Assembly: GCA_029260765.1 (NCBI GenBank) | Contig: JAJDCP010000131.1 | Coordinates: 1 to 64,000, forward strand | Direction of reading: 5' to 3' | DNA length: 64,000 bases | Source of the DNA: Planctomycetota bacterium | GTDB lineage: Bacteria > Planctomycetota > J058 > JAJDCP01 | Shown: positions 18,901 through 26,532 of the stretch, one piece after another | Layout: each line of letters starts with the position of its first letter | Numbering within the stretch: the first letter of the stretch is position 1 | Program-made: the position numbers and the translations under genes | Notes under the pieces: generated by a model | What the model was told of the DNA's origin: nothing | Database searches by the model: none | The model's input: the letters and a program-made list of their open reading frames with translations, nothing else

Positions 18901-19691
18901 AGGTGCTGAACAAGAAGGCGGCCAACGAACGCGTGATCAACCGCTTCATCGTTGAGGCCAAGCTGCTGAAGAAGATCCGCAGCAAGCACCTGGTACGCGT
19001 GTATGAGATCGGAGAGGCGGACGGACTGCATTACATCGTGATGGAGTACATCGATGGTTGGTCATGCGAAGACCTGTTGAAGATTGTCAAAGACCACAAG
19101 CGTCCAGGCCTCGCCGCGCTCTCGGCGCTGGTCATCATGGAGGCGGCCACGCGAGGCCTGGCCGAGCTGCACAAGCTGGGGGTGGTCCATCGGGACATCA
19201 AGCCTGCCAACATCATGGTCCCCCGCATCACCCCTGACGCCCGAGAGTCCCAGGACCAGCGCCTGCAGAATCAGACCATCGAGGGCATCGTTCCTCCAGA
19301 GCTGCGGCAATGCAAGCTGATCGATCTTGGCATCGCCAAGACCGAGCAGAGCAACCTGACGGCCACCGGAGTCGGCATGGGAACCCTGGGCTATGCGCCG
19401 CCGGAGCAACTGGTCGAAGCCAAAGAGGTGACACCGGCTAGCGACGTGTTCAGTATGGGGGCAACGCTCTACTTCCTGCTGACCGGTCGTGCCCCCTTCG
19501 AGGGCAAGTTCTCCGAGGTGGTGGGCAAGACCCTGCAGGGGAAGTTTGTGCCCCTTTTCATGCGCTGCCCGGGAATCTCACGGCGGCTCGACAAGTTGGT
19601 GGCCCGGTGCCTGGCCAAGCACGCCGACAAGCGTTTTCCCGATGCTGTCGCGCTACTCAAAGCCATCGAAGAGACTCGTCGCTCGCTCTGA
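15981..19691 (+). CDS. Pseudokinase-kinase Ser/Thr protein kinase with long charged linker
   Basis: From the first ATG there are 1,236 residues; the true N-terminus is probably further upstream. Residues ~275-530 form a kinase-like domain with Lys293 and HLDVQPENVLI (396-406), but the HRD, catalytic-loop Lys and DFG positions are altered, suggesting a pseudokinase. Residues ~540-690 are Glu/Lys-rich and ~740-930 are Arg/Pro/Ser-rich, both probably disordered. The C-terminal Hanks kinase (~935-1236) looks active: GAGGFASVYLG loop, VAVK Lys974, HRDIKPAN (His1070, Asp1072), IDLG with Asp1115, and an APPEQL motif. No membrane span follows, so it should be cytosolic. The layout recalls pseudokinase-kinase proteins in which the inactive domain regulates the active one. 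Confidence 0.85.
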   Translation: MLAASQARMALEGLAAPRGMLAFVKHARAFDRRETTASLPLELSVEGVFLAARCAEPLLQAGGQRFLKVWQHIEAAVLAAASQGQGPAEVRLNGPEFVAQRLMLGRDRALFAEDLEQAELWRGRVPGSDRTLLGVVARAPRSQLFDVWLANETWLQAEGGSYLLAVQNHKRWTLSSDRRSKLTLQPLLAQLQAAEEAADPKLARADPWVLESTGTLQAPLSGSRLSRSAVLEQLRGWLRAKPLAQWRQTQVDTLLAKWEKTFPVYKKPASQPSRGDTPHFSAFDSRGSPLLLKVHGVYGPAESALQQSGLEIEKLRTIEKLCRKEKVGGRARLLTYRRVRRLEDEHKLFALACPGGTTDLRSWRTARERIGIGEVFSILRDVATALEKLHSWNLCHLDVQPENVLIAKNLARPRALLTNCGCSLGADGSLSRLPDPLFAPPDLRKADASWDVFSFAMLVAFIVRGDCAEPFRDPQDGGAHRDILRPARARLSVDGVEEGWYERLGVLLLEATNEAAHQRLQLNELREAILELPLDAAGTTSEQIIDDIFGDDEEGAELPGSFDPEPSGAIPAYAAAGKMSISEDSLPTLVAAPEELEEVAVATPPAPAATAAAKKQEHESAAGDAEEEEEEEEEKEKEKEKAQEEEIERPPSNTIGKLKRLDQFYGGLIADSDNSASPRKVVKAPRNFAPSPESGDEQDEEAPAQEQAQPMEVSAGRDGGKLKVMTTFEMLDAIQEAAEEGDEDGYPLAPSTTDRREPRKRPSDERSRSERNLRAPDRRRGPRPSGRAGDGATTRLRGSTTGRIPLVPPALPLREGRGRKPTPELPARSAVQRRGREAPSRSEPPAHDRPRKPRPGSKERPVSERARKTKPKPLSSGRSGTPASRQRHGSQRPVSEPSSPARPTTRRLARAEIEAATRKPSRPIHEKPRTSRKAKPKFHRTLGPVGLIKRLGAGGFASVYLGQHLKNNAKVAVKVLNKKAANERVINRFIVEAKLLKKIRSKHLVRVYEIGEADGLHYIVMEYIDGWSCEDLLKIVKDHKRPGLAALSALVIMEAATRGLAELHKLGVVHRDIKPANIMVPRITPDARESQDQRLQNQTIEGIVPPELRQCKLIDLGIAKTEQSNLTATGVGMGTLGYAPPEQLVEAKEVTPASDVFSMGATLYFLLTGRAPFEGKFSEVVGKTLQGKFVPLFMRCPGISRRLDKLVARCLAKHADKRFPDAVALLKAIEETRRSL

Positions 19692-19776
19692 GGTCTTTCG
19701 AGAGAACCTGGAAGGATAGCAGGTCCTGACGCACAAGCCCGAACAGCAGGAGCAGCTGCGCCCCCACCTGAGCGCG

Positions 19777-21513
19777 ATGCGCGAGGCGGTCTCGCGCGAT
19801 CTCTCTGACCGGTCACGTCCCGGCAGCTTTACCTATCTCGGGCTCGCGGTGGTGGTCTTGTTCGCCACCGAGTTGCGCGAGCACCACAGCTGGCTGATCT
19901 ACAGCTTGATGGGCTTCAGTCTGGTCTTCGGCATCGGCCAGTTCCTCCTGGCCCGCAATTTTGAGGCGCTGTATGCCCGCTCACCGGCGCGCTGGCGGCG
20001 GGCGTTCACCATCGTCGCGTGTGGATTCGCGCTCGGCTGGGGAGCCTTTGCCGCCTGCACAGCCCTGCTGTTCACTCTGGGCTGGAGCTACATGTTCATC
20101 GCCGTGCTGGTTGCGGGTTTCATGGCCGGCGCCCTGACGGCGCTGTGCCCCGACTACAAACTCAGCGTTGCCTACCTGAGCCTGATCATCGGCCCTCCCC
20201 TGGCGGCGAATGTGTACGTGGGAGGCCGTATCGGTATCGCCCTGGCCGTGGCCTACGGCATCTTTATCGTCTTCTGCCTGGTAGTCACGCGCCAACAGCA
20301 CCAACAATATCGCTCGGCGCTGGAGAGCCGCTTCCTGCTCGAGGCGCGGGCCCGCGAGCTCGAGGTCGCCAAGTTGCAGGCCGACCGCGCCAACCAGGCC
20401 AAGAGCCGCTTCCTCGCCAATGTCAGCCACGAGCTGCGCACGCCCCTCAACGGCATCCTCGGCATCGCAGACCTGACCCTGCTTACCGACTTGAACGCCG
20501 AGCAAATGGAGTACCTGGCGATGATCCGCAGCTCGGGCAATGTCCTGCTGGATATCGTCAGCGAGATCCTCGACTACTCGCGCCTCGAAGCGGGCCATGT
20601 CGAGTTGCATGACGAACGCTTCGCCTTGCGCCAGACCCTCGAGACGGCACTCAAACCGCTGCGTTTCGGTGCAGCAGAGAAAGGCCTCAGCTTTGGGTTG
20701 ACGGTCGCCGATGACATTCCCGACGGGCTTCTCGGAGACGCGGGGCGTCTGCGGCAGGTGTTGCTCAACCTGGTCGGGAACGCAGTGAAGTTCACCGACC
20801 AGGGCAACATCTCGGTCGGATGTACGCTGTTGGGAATCGAGGCAGTGCGGGTCCGTATCGAGCTTTTCGTCGAGGACACGGGCATCGGCATCCCCGCCGA
20901 CAAGCTCGAGACCATCTTCAAGCCCTTCACCCAGGCAGATGACTCCTCCACCCGCCGCTTCGGAGGCACAGGCCTGGGCCTGGCCATCGTGCGTGACCTG
21001 GTGGCCCTGTTCGGCGGGGAATGTTGGGCCGAGAGTTTGCCTGGCAAGGGCAGCCGCTTTGTCGTCCGCCTTCCCCTGAAACTGGCCGACGGGCCGGAGC
21101 CGGCAGTCGCCCCACTCGAGGTTCTGATGTTGGCAAAGAACACGCTGGCGCCGCGGATCGCTCGGCTGCTGTTGGAGAAGTGGGGCTGCCGGGTGGAGAT
21201 GTATGCCGAGCAAGCAGAAGTCGAGCAGCGCGCCGACGCTGGCAGCTACGGGCTGGTCGCGGCAGACCTGGCCATGCGTGGTGTCGATGGCCTGAGGCTA
21301 GCGCAGACGATCAGAGCGCAGGCCGTTGCGCAGGGCCGGCCGGCGCCAGCGCTGGTTGCCCTCGGAGAAAGCGTGACAGGCTCCGCGTCGGGCGACGCCT
21401 TTGACGCCTACGTCAACCTTCCCATCGTGCGAGAGACCTTGCACGCGACCCTGCGGAAGTGCTTGCCGCAGCGGTTCTGCGAGGATGCGGGGGAAGGGCC
21501 GCTCGCGGCTTGA
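19777..21513 (+). CDS. Membrane hybrid histidine kinase with degenerate receiver
   Basis: 578 residues. Residues ~18-175 hold about six hydrophobic segments forming a membrane sensor domain. The kinase core has His218 in ANVSHELRTPLN, N box NLVGNAVKF, DTGIGI and GTGLGLAIV. The C-terminal ~115 residues align with a receiver: Asp497 lies in AADLAMRGVDG, but the acidic pair is replaced (LAKN) and the usual KP is absent (VNLPI), so phosphotransfer may be lost. The ATG at 19777 has no clear ribosome binding site. Coding-like sequence continues upstream to 19726 with only a CTG as start. Confidence 0.8.
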   Translation: MREAVSRDLSDRSRPGSFTYLGLAVVVLFATELREHHSWLIYSLMGFSLVFGIGQFLLARNFEALYARSPARWRRAFTIVACGFALGWGAFAACTALLFTLGWSYMFIAVLVAGFMAGALTALCPDYKLSVAYLSLIIGPPLAANVYVGGRIGIALAVAYGIFIVFCLVVTRQQHQQYRSALESRFLLEARARELEVAKLQADRANQAKSRFLANVSHELRTPLNGILGIADLTLLTDLNAEQMEYLAMIRSSGNVLLDIVSEILDYSRLEAGHVELHDERFALRQTLETALKPLRFGAAEKGLSFGLTVADDIPDGLLGDAGRLRQVLLNLVGNAVKFTDQGNISVGCTLLGIEAVRVRIELFVEDTGIGIPADKLETIFKPFTQADDSSTRRFGGTGLGLAIVRDLVALFGGECWAESLPGKGSRFVVRLPLKLADGPEPAVAPLEVLMLAKNTLAPRIARLLLEKWGCRVEMYAEQAEVEQRADAGSYGLVAADLAMRGVDGLRLAQTIRAQAVAQGRPAPALVALGESVTGSASGDAFDAYVNLPIVRETLHATLRKCLPQRFCEDAGEGPLAA

Positions 21514-21526
21514 TCTTTGCCAGCGC

Positions 21527-22975
21527 TCACTTCCGGATCCGCCCGTGGGGCCGCCCTTCTGAGAATCCCGCCGAGCTCTGCACACCGACCACCGCGTGCT
21601 CGTAGAGCTCGGTGACATTCCGCACTCCGACATAGGTGCAGGCCGATTGCAGGCCCGTCAGCACATCGACGATATGGGCGCCCGCGCTCTCGAAACCTTC
21701 CCGAAGGTAGATGCGCGAGGTTGAAATCCCCTCCTGGAACATCTGCTTGACCGCGGCCTCGAAGGGCCCGAGCTCGGCGGTCCGCTCCTGCACTGCGCGT
21801 GCGCTGGCCATGCCGTAGTTCTCTTTGTACAGCGCGCCGGCGTGGTCTTCCTGGATATCTCCGGGGCTCTCATAGGTGCCTGCCAGAAGGGTCCCCACCA
21901 TCACCCGCGACGCACCCGCCGCCAGGTAGAGCGCGACATCGCGGGGAGCCCGCACTCCACCGTCGGCCCAGACGTGGCGGCCCAGCGCCCGAGCCTCTCG
22001 GGAGCAATGCAGCACGCTGGTGAACGTCGGCCGCCCCGCCCCGGTCTGCATGCGGGTCGTGCACATCGCGCCGGGGCCGACGTTGACTTTGACGATGTCC
22101 GCCCCGGCCTCGATCAGGGCGCGGGTACCTTCGGCGGTGCAGACATTGCCCGCCACCAAAGGCACGTTGGTCCCGCAGACCTTGCGCACCGCCCGAAGAG
22201 CCTCGATCATCTGCCGCTGGTGGCCATGTGCCGTGTCGAGCACGAGCGCGTCGACCTCCAGCTCGAGCAAGCGGGCTGCGCGTTTGGGAGCTCGTGCCGA
22301 GATGCCGACAGCGGCGGCGACCATCAGCCGTCCCGCGCTGTCGAGCGATGGGGTGATCAGCTCGGTACGCACCGCATCATCGCGCGTCAGGATGCCGAGC
22401 ACGTGGCGCGCCTGGTCGACGACCGGGGCTGCCTTGACGTGAGACCGCTCCATCAGCAGAAAGGCCTCGCGGTTGCTGGTCTGTGGCGACAGGGTCACGA
22501 GCTCGCGCGACATCAACTTCGCGGCCCGCGTGTATTGATCCTTGCCGCGCAGGTTCGAGCTGGTGATCACACCGATCAGGCGGTTGTCGTCGTCGACCAC
22601 CAACACCATGCCGTGCGAACGCTTGCGGATGATGCCCTGCACGTCGCGCAGCGTGGCGCCAGCCATAACCGTCAAGGCCGTATCGTAGCGGATGTCCGCC
22701 TTCTTGATGTGCCCGACGATGCGTTCGACAGTCGGCAACGACATGTCCTGGGGCAGCACCCCCAGGCCGCCCAAGCGCGCCATGGTCTCGCCCATGCGCT
22801 TGCCCGTGACGTTGTTCATGTTCGCCGAGACCAGAGGATGCGAGCCCCCCACGAAGTCGTTGGGGGTCAGCTCGACCTCGCTGCGCGAGCTGCCGTCGAA
22901 GAATCCCGGCAGCAGGAAGACGTCGTCGAGCGAGATCTCGAGTTGCTCATCGCGCTCTGGATGCAGGAACCGCAT
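21527..22975 (-). CDS. guaB1: GuaB1-family IMP dehydrogenase/GMP reductase-like protein with CBS domains
   Basis: 482 residues starting at 22975, 8 bases after GGAGG. The TIM-barrel carries the nucleotide-binding and catalytic motifs VKVNVGPGAMCTTR (active-site Cys) and WADGGVR, and the flap-region motif AGTYESPG typical of GuaB1 rather than canonical GuaB. Two CBS motifs occupy ~90-215 (MAGATLRDVQ and GMVLVVDDD; LMSRELVTL and HVLGILTRDD). Mycobacterial GuaB1 has been reported to act as a GMP reductase, so a role in purine salvage with CBS-mediated control is likely. It is transcribed alone, convergent with the histidine kinase upstream; their stops are only 13 bases apart. Confidence 0.85.
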   Translation of the reverse strand: MRFLHPERDEQLEISLDDVFLLPGFFDGSSRSEVELTPNDFVGGSHPLVSANMNNVTGKRMGETMARLGGLGVLPQDMSLPTVERIVGHIKKADIRYDTALTVMAGATLRDVQGIIRKRSHGMVLVVDDDNRLIGVITSSNLRGKDQYTRAAKLMSRELVTLSPQTSNREAFLLMERSHVKAAPVVDQARHVLGILTRDDAVRTELITPSLDSAGRLMVAAAVGISARAPKRAARLLELEVDALVLDTAHGHQRQMIEALRAVRKVCGTNVPLVAGNVCTAEGTRALIEAGADIVKVNVGPGAMCTTRMQTGAGRPTFTSVLHCSREARALGRHVWADGGVRAPRDVALYLAAGASRVMVGTLLAGTYESPGDIQEDHAGALYKENYGMASARAVQERTAELGPFEAAVKQMFQEGISTSRIYLREGFESAGAHIVDVLTGLQSACTYVGVRNVTELYEHAVVGVQSSAGFSEGRPHGRIRK

Positions 22976-23024
22976 GGAAAGCCTCCGTGGGACCGCACAT
23001 CAGGCTGTGTCTGGCACACCTCTA

Positions 23025-23361
23025 GCCCCTGGTGCGCTCGTGCTTGCGGACGATGGGTCGCGACCCGGGCCGAGACCTCTTCGTAGTGGAAGGGTTTGGT
23101 GGTGGAGTCGCCGGCGCCGGCCTGGAAACCCTTGAGCTTGTCGGAGGTGTCGGTCCAAGCCGTCATGAAGATGACGGGCAGCATCACATCGAGCAGCACC
23201 AGGTCGGGATCGATCGACCCCGGCTGCTCGAGGGCAGCCTCGCCAGCGGTCGCAGCGAAGACCTCGCAGTCTTCATCCATGAAACCATCGACAAGCACCT
23301 CGAGGTGGGTCGGCGTGTCGTCGACAATCAGGATCGAATCACGCCCTTCGGCTGCGCCCAT
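23025..23361 (-). pseudogene. Decayed response-regulator receiver
   Basis: On the minus strand ATG 23361 opens a receiver-like sequence with SILIVDDTPTHLEVL, then DLVLLDVMLP, and then jumps directly to VIFMTAWTDTSDKLKGF. About 20 residues between the phospho-Asp loop and strand beta-4 are missing (the usual GMDGFEVCxxLK... segment). The YVTKPF motif has become STTKPF, and the C-terminal helix loses similarity within about 20 residues. The frame runs on into guaB1 without meaning. This looks like a response-regulator gene damaged by an internal deletion, although a TATACT box is still present upstream. Confidence 0.6.
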
Positions 23362-23410
23362 CGCCAGGGTTCCATCGGGGCGGGCTGGCCCGCCGGTGGG
23401 GGAAAGCTGC

Positions 23411-23416
23411 AGTATA
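23411..23416 (-). promoter_or_regulatory. Candidate -10 element (TATACT) of the decayed receiver
   Basis: TATACT on the minus strand lies 50 bases before ATG 23361, with CTGCAA 17 bases further upstream as a weak -35. Confidence 0.3.
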
Positions 23417-23732
23417 CTCGGCCCGGGCTTCGATTGCAGCCGAGCGCCCGAGCTCGCCTGTTTCTGGCCGCGGACTTGGCCAGCAGGCTGGACTGCTGCG
23501 TATGACGAGGATGGACCTGGCGCAGCAGCCGGCCCTTCGTGTTGCTGATCGGGACCAGCAACCGTCGAGACTGCACCCCCAAAACAAAACCCTGACCTGT
23601 CAGGATTTCCCGAAATGTCCGCCGCCAGTACGGACGAATTCCGGAGGATTGGGCTGTATCTCATCGCCCTGCGGCGAACCACGCGGCAGCATCACGACTG
23701 TATCCCAGCCATGGGAACGCCCTGTGAGCGCC

Positions 23733-23779
23733 GGAAGGCGCTCTGGCAAAGGCTGCATCCAGAGGTCCCGGCTTCACCA
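23733..23779. repeat. Dispersed imperfect repeat, copy B
   Basis: This 47-base segment is about 81% identical (38/47, ungapped, by eye) to 164-210. It lies 32 bases beyond the stop codon of the minus-strand LamG gene. Function is unknown. Confidence 0.5.
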
Positions 23780-23810
23780 GGCACCAGGTGCTTTCATGGC
23801 GCGCCGACCC

Positions 23811-25196
23811 TCAAGGGGCCAGGCTGCCATTGTATCCCAGGGCGGCGTTCGACAGGGCCTGGTCCGTCAATCGCAGCTCGTTGATCAAGCCTGGGAAGAA
23901 GCGGTCTCCCTGCCCACTATAACGCCCGATGACCAGGGGCTCGGCAGTGTCGTTGACGATCGTCGAGCTCAGTGTTCCCGGATAGAAGTCCGTCACGGGC
24001 GCCCCGCCCTCTTCGGTGACCACTAGCTTCAACTGCTGCCCCGTGACCGCGGTCGGATCGAAGACACCCGCGACATGGTACCAGGTGTTGGGCGTCAACT
24101 GCATCGAGCTGTCAAACTCATGCAACGCATCGGTATAGATCTGAAAGTGGGGGAAACCCGCGTTGGTCATGTACAGACCATAGCTGGCCGTCCCAACGAT
24201 GTAGTTGTCCCATTTGGCAACGATGAACCCGTCGTGGCCGGTGTTGATGGCCTCGGGGTAGACCCAGGCTTCGAGCGTCAGGGCTGAGGTGAGATCGAAT
24301 TTGCCGTTCTCGCTGCCGCTGACTGTGACCATGCGACCGCTGCCGTTGAAGTTGGCAGAAAGGCCCGAGAAACCGGCGGGTACGTTCGCGCTGTAGACGG
24401 GCCCACCAGCGGCGGTTCCGTTCAGAGGGTTGTTCGCCCCATCGAGCACGGTTCCCAGGGCCGAGCCGTCACTGGCCCCCGCTTCGTCGAAGAGGTACAA
24501 ACCGACCGCAGCGGTTGTGCCACCCGTCCACTCGGAGATGGGAATCTGCGCGAGCAAGGAGATGCGGGGGGTGGATGTGGTGTTGGCAAAAGCGAATTCC
24601 CGCTGGTTCGATCCCCATTCCAGCGTCGTGTTCGAGAAGTTGAGGTTGCCCGCGTTGAAGGACAGCCAGTGCACGGCGTTGGCATGGACGGTGCCGTGGA
24701 GAGTTCCCCCGCCCGACTGAGAGCCCAGCACGCTGCAATTGCCCACGACGTTGAATGCGTTGGTGTTCGGGCTGAAAGGCTGTTTCGAGGTGTCGAGGGA
24801 CAGCCCCAACGGGATCTGCAAGAGCACTTCGCCCTGGCCACTTGCGCCGCCCGTGGGACTCGAGAGGGCCAGCGTCACCCGCAACAGCATGCTGTCGCCG
24901 ATCCGCCGCCAGAAGGCCGTGTTCTGCACCACACCGCCGGTCGGAAAGCTCGGTTGGCCTGTCGACCCGCCCCAGACAGCGGTGAAGGCAGTCCAATCGC
25001 TGACCTCGGGAATCGCCGCTGCCAGGGTCGCGAAGTTTTCGTTGACCGCGTTGGCATCCGCGCTGGTTCCTGCGACGAAGATGTTCGGGACCGTGACGGG
25101 CTGTGCGTTGATCACCCCAGGCAACCAGGTGAGTAGGGTAACGGTCCACAGCAGCAACACGGCTGCGATCAACGAACGGAAGTGTTTGGCAGGCAT
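23811..25196 (-). CDS. Secreted LamG/concanavalin-fold protein with phage-fibre-like module
   Basis: Start ATG 25196 follows GAGAGAGG, giving 461 residues; an upstream in-frame ATG exists at 25232. Residues 6-31 are a signal peptide ending in an AQ cleavage-like site. Residues 40-54 carry the FVAGTSADANAVNENF motif shared with the protein at 2679-4037. Residues ~90-225 contain FWRRIGDSM and end in IPISEW, a pattern seen in phage tail-fibre-like modules. Residues ~228-461 are a LamG-type jelly roll (LTLEAWVYPE, NTWYHVAGVFD, GLINELRLTDQAL). It is probably exported and binds glycans or a surface. A LamG domain fused behind a fibre-like module is unusual. Confidence 0.7.
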   Translation of the reverse strand: MPAKHFRSLIAAVLLLWTVTLLTWLPGVINAQPVTVPNIFVAGTSADANAVNENFATLAAAIPEVSDWTAFTAVWGGSTGQPSFPTGGVVQNTAFWRRIGDSMLLRVTLALSSPTGGASGQGEVLLQIPLGLSLDTSKQPFSPNTNAFNVVGNCSVLGSQSGGGTLHGTVHANAVHWLSFNAGNLNFSNTTLEWGSNQREFAFANTTSTPRISLLAQIPISEWTGGTTAAVGLYLFDEAGASDGSALGTVLDGANNPLNGTAAGGPVYSANVPAGFSGLSANFNGSGRMVTVSGSENGKFDLTSALTLEAWVYPEAINTGHDGFIVAKWDNYIVGTASYGLYMTNAGFPHFQIYTDALHEFDSSMQLTPNTWYHVAGVFDPTAVTGQQLKLVVTEEGGAPVTDFYPGTLSSTIVNDTAEPLVIGRYSGQGDRFFPGLINELRLTDQALSNAALGYNGSLAP

Positions 25197-25283
25197 GTCG
25201 GACCTCTCTCGGTGCGAGGATTTCGGATGCAAGTCGGAGGTCCAAAACTCTACTTCTGTTGATCAGGCCTGACGACAGTATTT

Positions 25284-25289
25284 TGTCAA
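25284..25289 (-). promoter_or_regulatory. TTGACA -35-like hexamer upstream of the LamG gene
   Basis: A perfect TTGACA followed by AAA lies about 90 bases before the LamG start in a locally AT-rich stretch. No convincing -10 box follows at 16-18 bases. Confidence 0.2.
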
Positions 25290-25400
25290 CTCGTGATCCT
25301 TGAAATGGCTCACTTTGAGTCTCATGCAGGCCTCCGGCCCGATGGAGCCTCAATCTTCAGTATTCTGGAGGTGCCGAAAAAAACCAAGCTGGCCCCCGCC

Positions 25401-26147
25401 CTACTCCAGCACCAACTCCCGGAACCAGCCCTCGACCGAGCCTCCGGTCTGGTCACTGTCGACCATCAGGGCGATGCCCTCCAGGGCGGGAGGCGCCTCG
25501 CCGAACGCCTCTTGATAGTCGGCCAGCAGGTCGCGCTCCACGCTCTGCCAGTTGCCCGCATGCTCTGAGCCGCTGGCCACCACGATCACCCGAACCTGCT
25601 CGTTGTACGGGTTGCTGAGCAGCGTGCCGGGCTCTTCGTGGCCCGCCCAGACATAGCACAGGGCCGTGCCCGGAACGAACGGGCTCTTGCGCGCCTGGGA
25701 ATTGTAGGCCAGGCGCTCGAACAGACTGGCTTTGTCTGGTTCGAAGGCAAAGCCCACCAGCACGCGGGCCGCCGCGTCGTCGCCGCTCTTGCGCCCCAGA
25801 CGGGCGGTCTCGAGCGCCCGCGAGACTTTCCATTGCCAACGCAGTCGGGGACGGGCATCGGGCGCCAGAGCAGGCAACGCGCGGGCAAACATGCTCGCCT
25901 CGCCCTCCGCGGCGATGGCAAGCACACCTTCGGCCGGCAGCCAGGACACACGCGCCGGAACCACGTGATCGCCCAGGGGCACCGTTTCCCAGCCCTCGGG
26001 AAGCGCATCTCTGGCCTGGGCCTGTTCCTCGGCAGGAGGAAGCAGCCGGGTGCCCTGGGAGGTCGGCGCCACGGGCTGGGTCTGCACCTGAGCCTGGCTG
26101 CGGCAGCCGAGCAGACAGAGTGCTGTGAACAGACAGAGAGCTCGCAT
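25401..26147 (-). CDS. DUF3047-family lipoprotein
   Basis: ATG 26147 is preceded by GAGGAGG, so it is preferred over the GTG six codons upstream. The 248-residue product has a lipoprotein signal with lipobox CLLGC (Cys15), placing it in the inner or outer membrane. The body (residues ~60-248) matches the DUF3047 family, with motifs such as LRWQWKVS, LVGFAFE and SGSEHAGNWQSVERDLLADY near the end. DUF3047 has no known activity. It is transcribed divergently from the acyl-CoA-binding protein gene, and a shared intergenic region of 127 bases separates their starts. Confidence 0.75.
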   Translation of the reverse strand: MRALCLFTALCLLGCRSQAQVQTQPVAPTSQGTRLLPPAEEQAQARDALPEGWETVPLGDHVVPARVSWLPAEGVLAIAAEGEASMFARALPALAPDARPRLRWQWKVSRALETARLGRKSGDDAAARVLVGFAFEPDKASLFERLAYNSQARKSPFVPGTALCYVWAGHEEPGTLLSNPYNEQVRVIVVASGSEHAGNWQSVERDLLADYQEAFGEAPPALEGIALMVDSDQTGGSVEGWFRELVLE

Positions 26148-26274
26148 CGTGGGGCCCCTCCTCACCCACAGAACGCCCCCGGGCTCGAGGCAGTTCCCCG
26201 GCGCGGGGAACGCCCTTGACCGCTTGCGGGGCCCTCCCTATCGTGGGGTTTTTCCCCTCTGCTGGAGATCGAAT

Positions 26275-26529
26275 ATGGCCACCCAAGAGAGCTTCGAAGA
26301 CGCCCAGAAGCGCGTCAAACAGCTTCCCAAGGCTCCCGACAACAACACCCTGTTGCAGCTGTACAGCCTCTACAAGCAGGGCACCGTGGGCGATTGTGCG
26401 GGGAAACGGCCGGGCATGTTCGACATCAAGGGCCGCGCCAAGTACGACGCCTGGGCGGGCCGCAAGGGCATGTCGAAGGATGCAGCGATGGACGCCTACA
26501 TCGCCCTCGTCGACAAGCTGGCTGGCTGA
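26275..26529 (+). CDS. Acyl-CoA-binding protein
   Basis: ATG 26275 lies after a GGAG site; the 84-residue product has the standard length of the family. It shows the four-helix ACBP pattern: FEDAQKRVKQLP, LLQLYSLYKQ, the GDC loop (TVGDCAGKRPG) and KYDAWAGRKGMSKDAAMDAY. These residues bind the CoA and acyl chain in characterised members. ACBPs buffer and transport long-chain acyl-CoA in the cytosol; they are common in eukaryotes and patchy in bacteria. The next gene, an ABC binding protein, starts 3 bases after its stop, so the two are probably co-transcribed. Why a lipid-binding protein heads this operon is unclear. Confidence 0.92.
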   Translation: MATQESFEDAQKRVKQLPKAPDNNTLLQLYSLYKQGTVGDCAGKRPGMFDIKGRAKYDAWAGRKGMSKDAAMDAYIALVDKLAG

Positions 26530-26532
26530 GCC

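Larger units (their letters stand above)
23362..23810. other. Intergenic region with repeat copy
   Basis: No gene was recognised between the decayed receiver and the 3' end of the LamG gene. It contains the candidate -10 box at 23411-23416 and copy B of the dispersed repeat at 23733-23779. Confidence 0.4.

Noticed and set aside
16662..19031. 789-codon open frame on the minus strand
   Set aside because: Overlaps the kinase gene completely; high GC makes long antisense frames common, and its sequence has no domain features.
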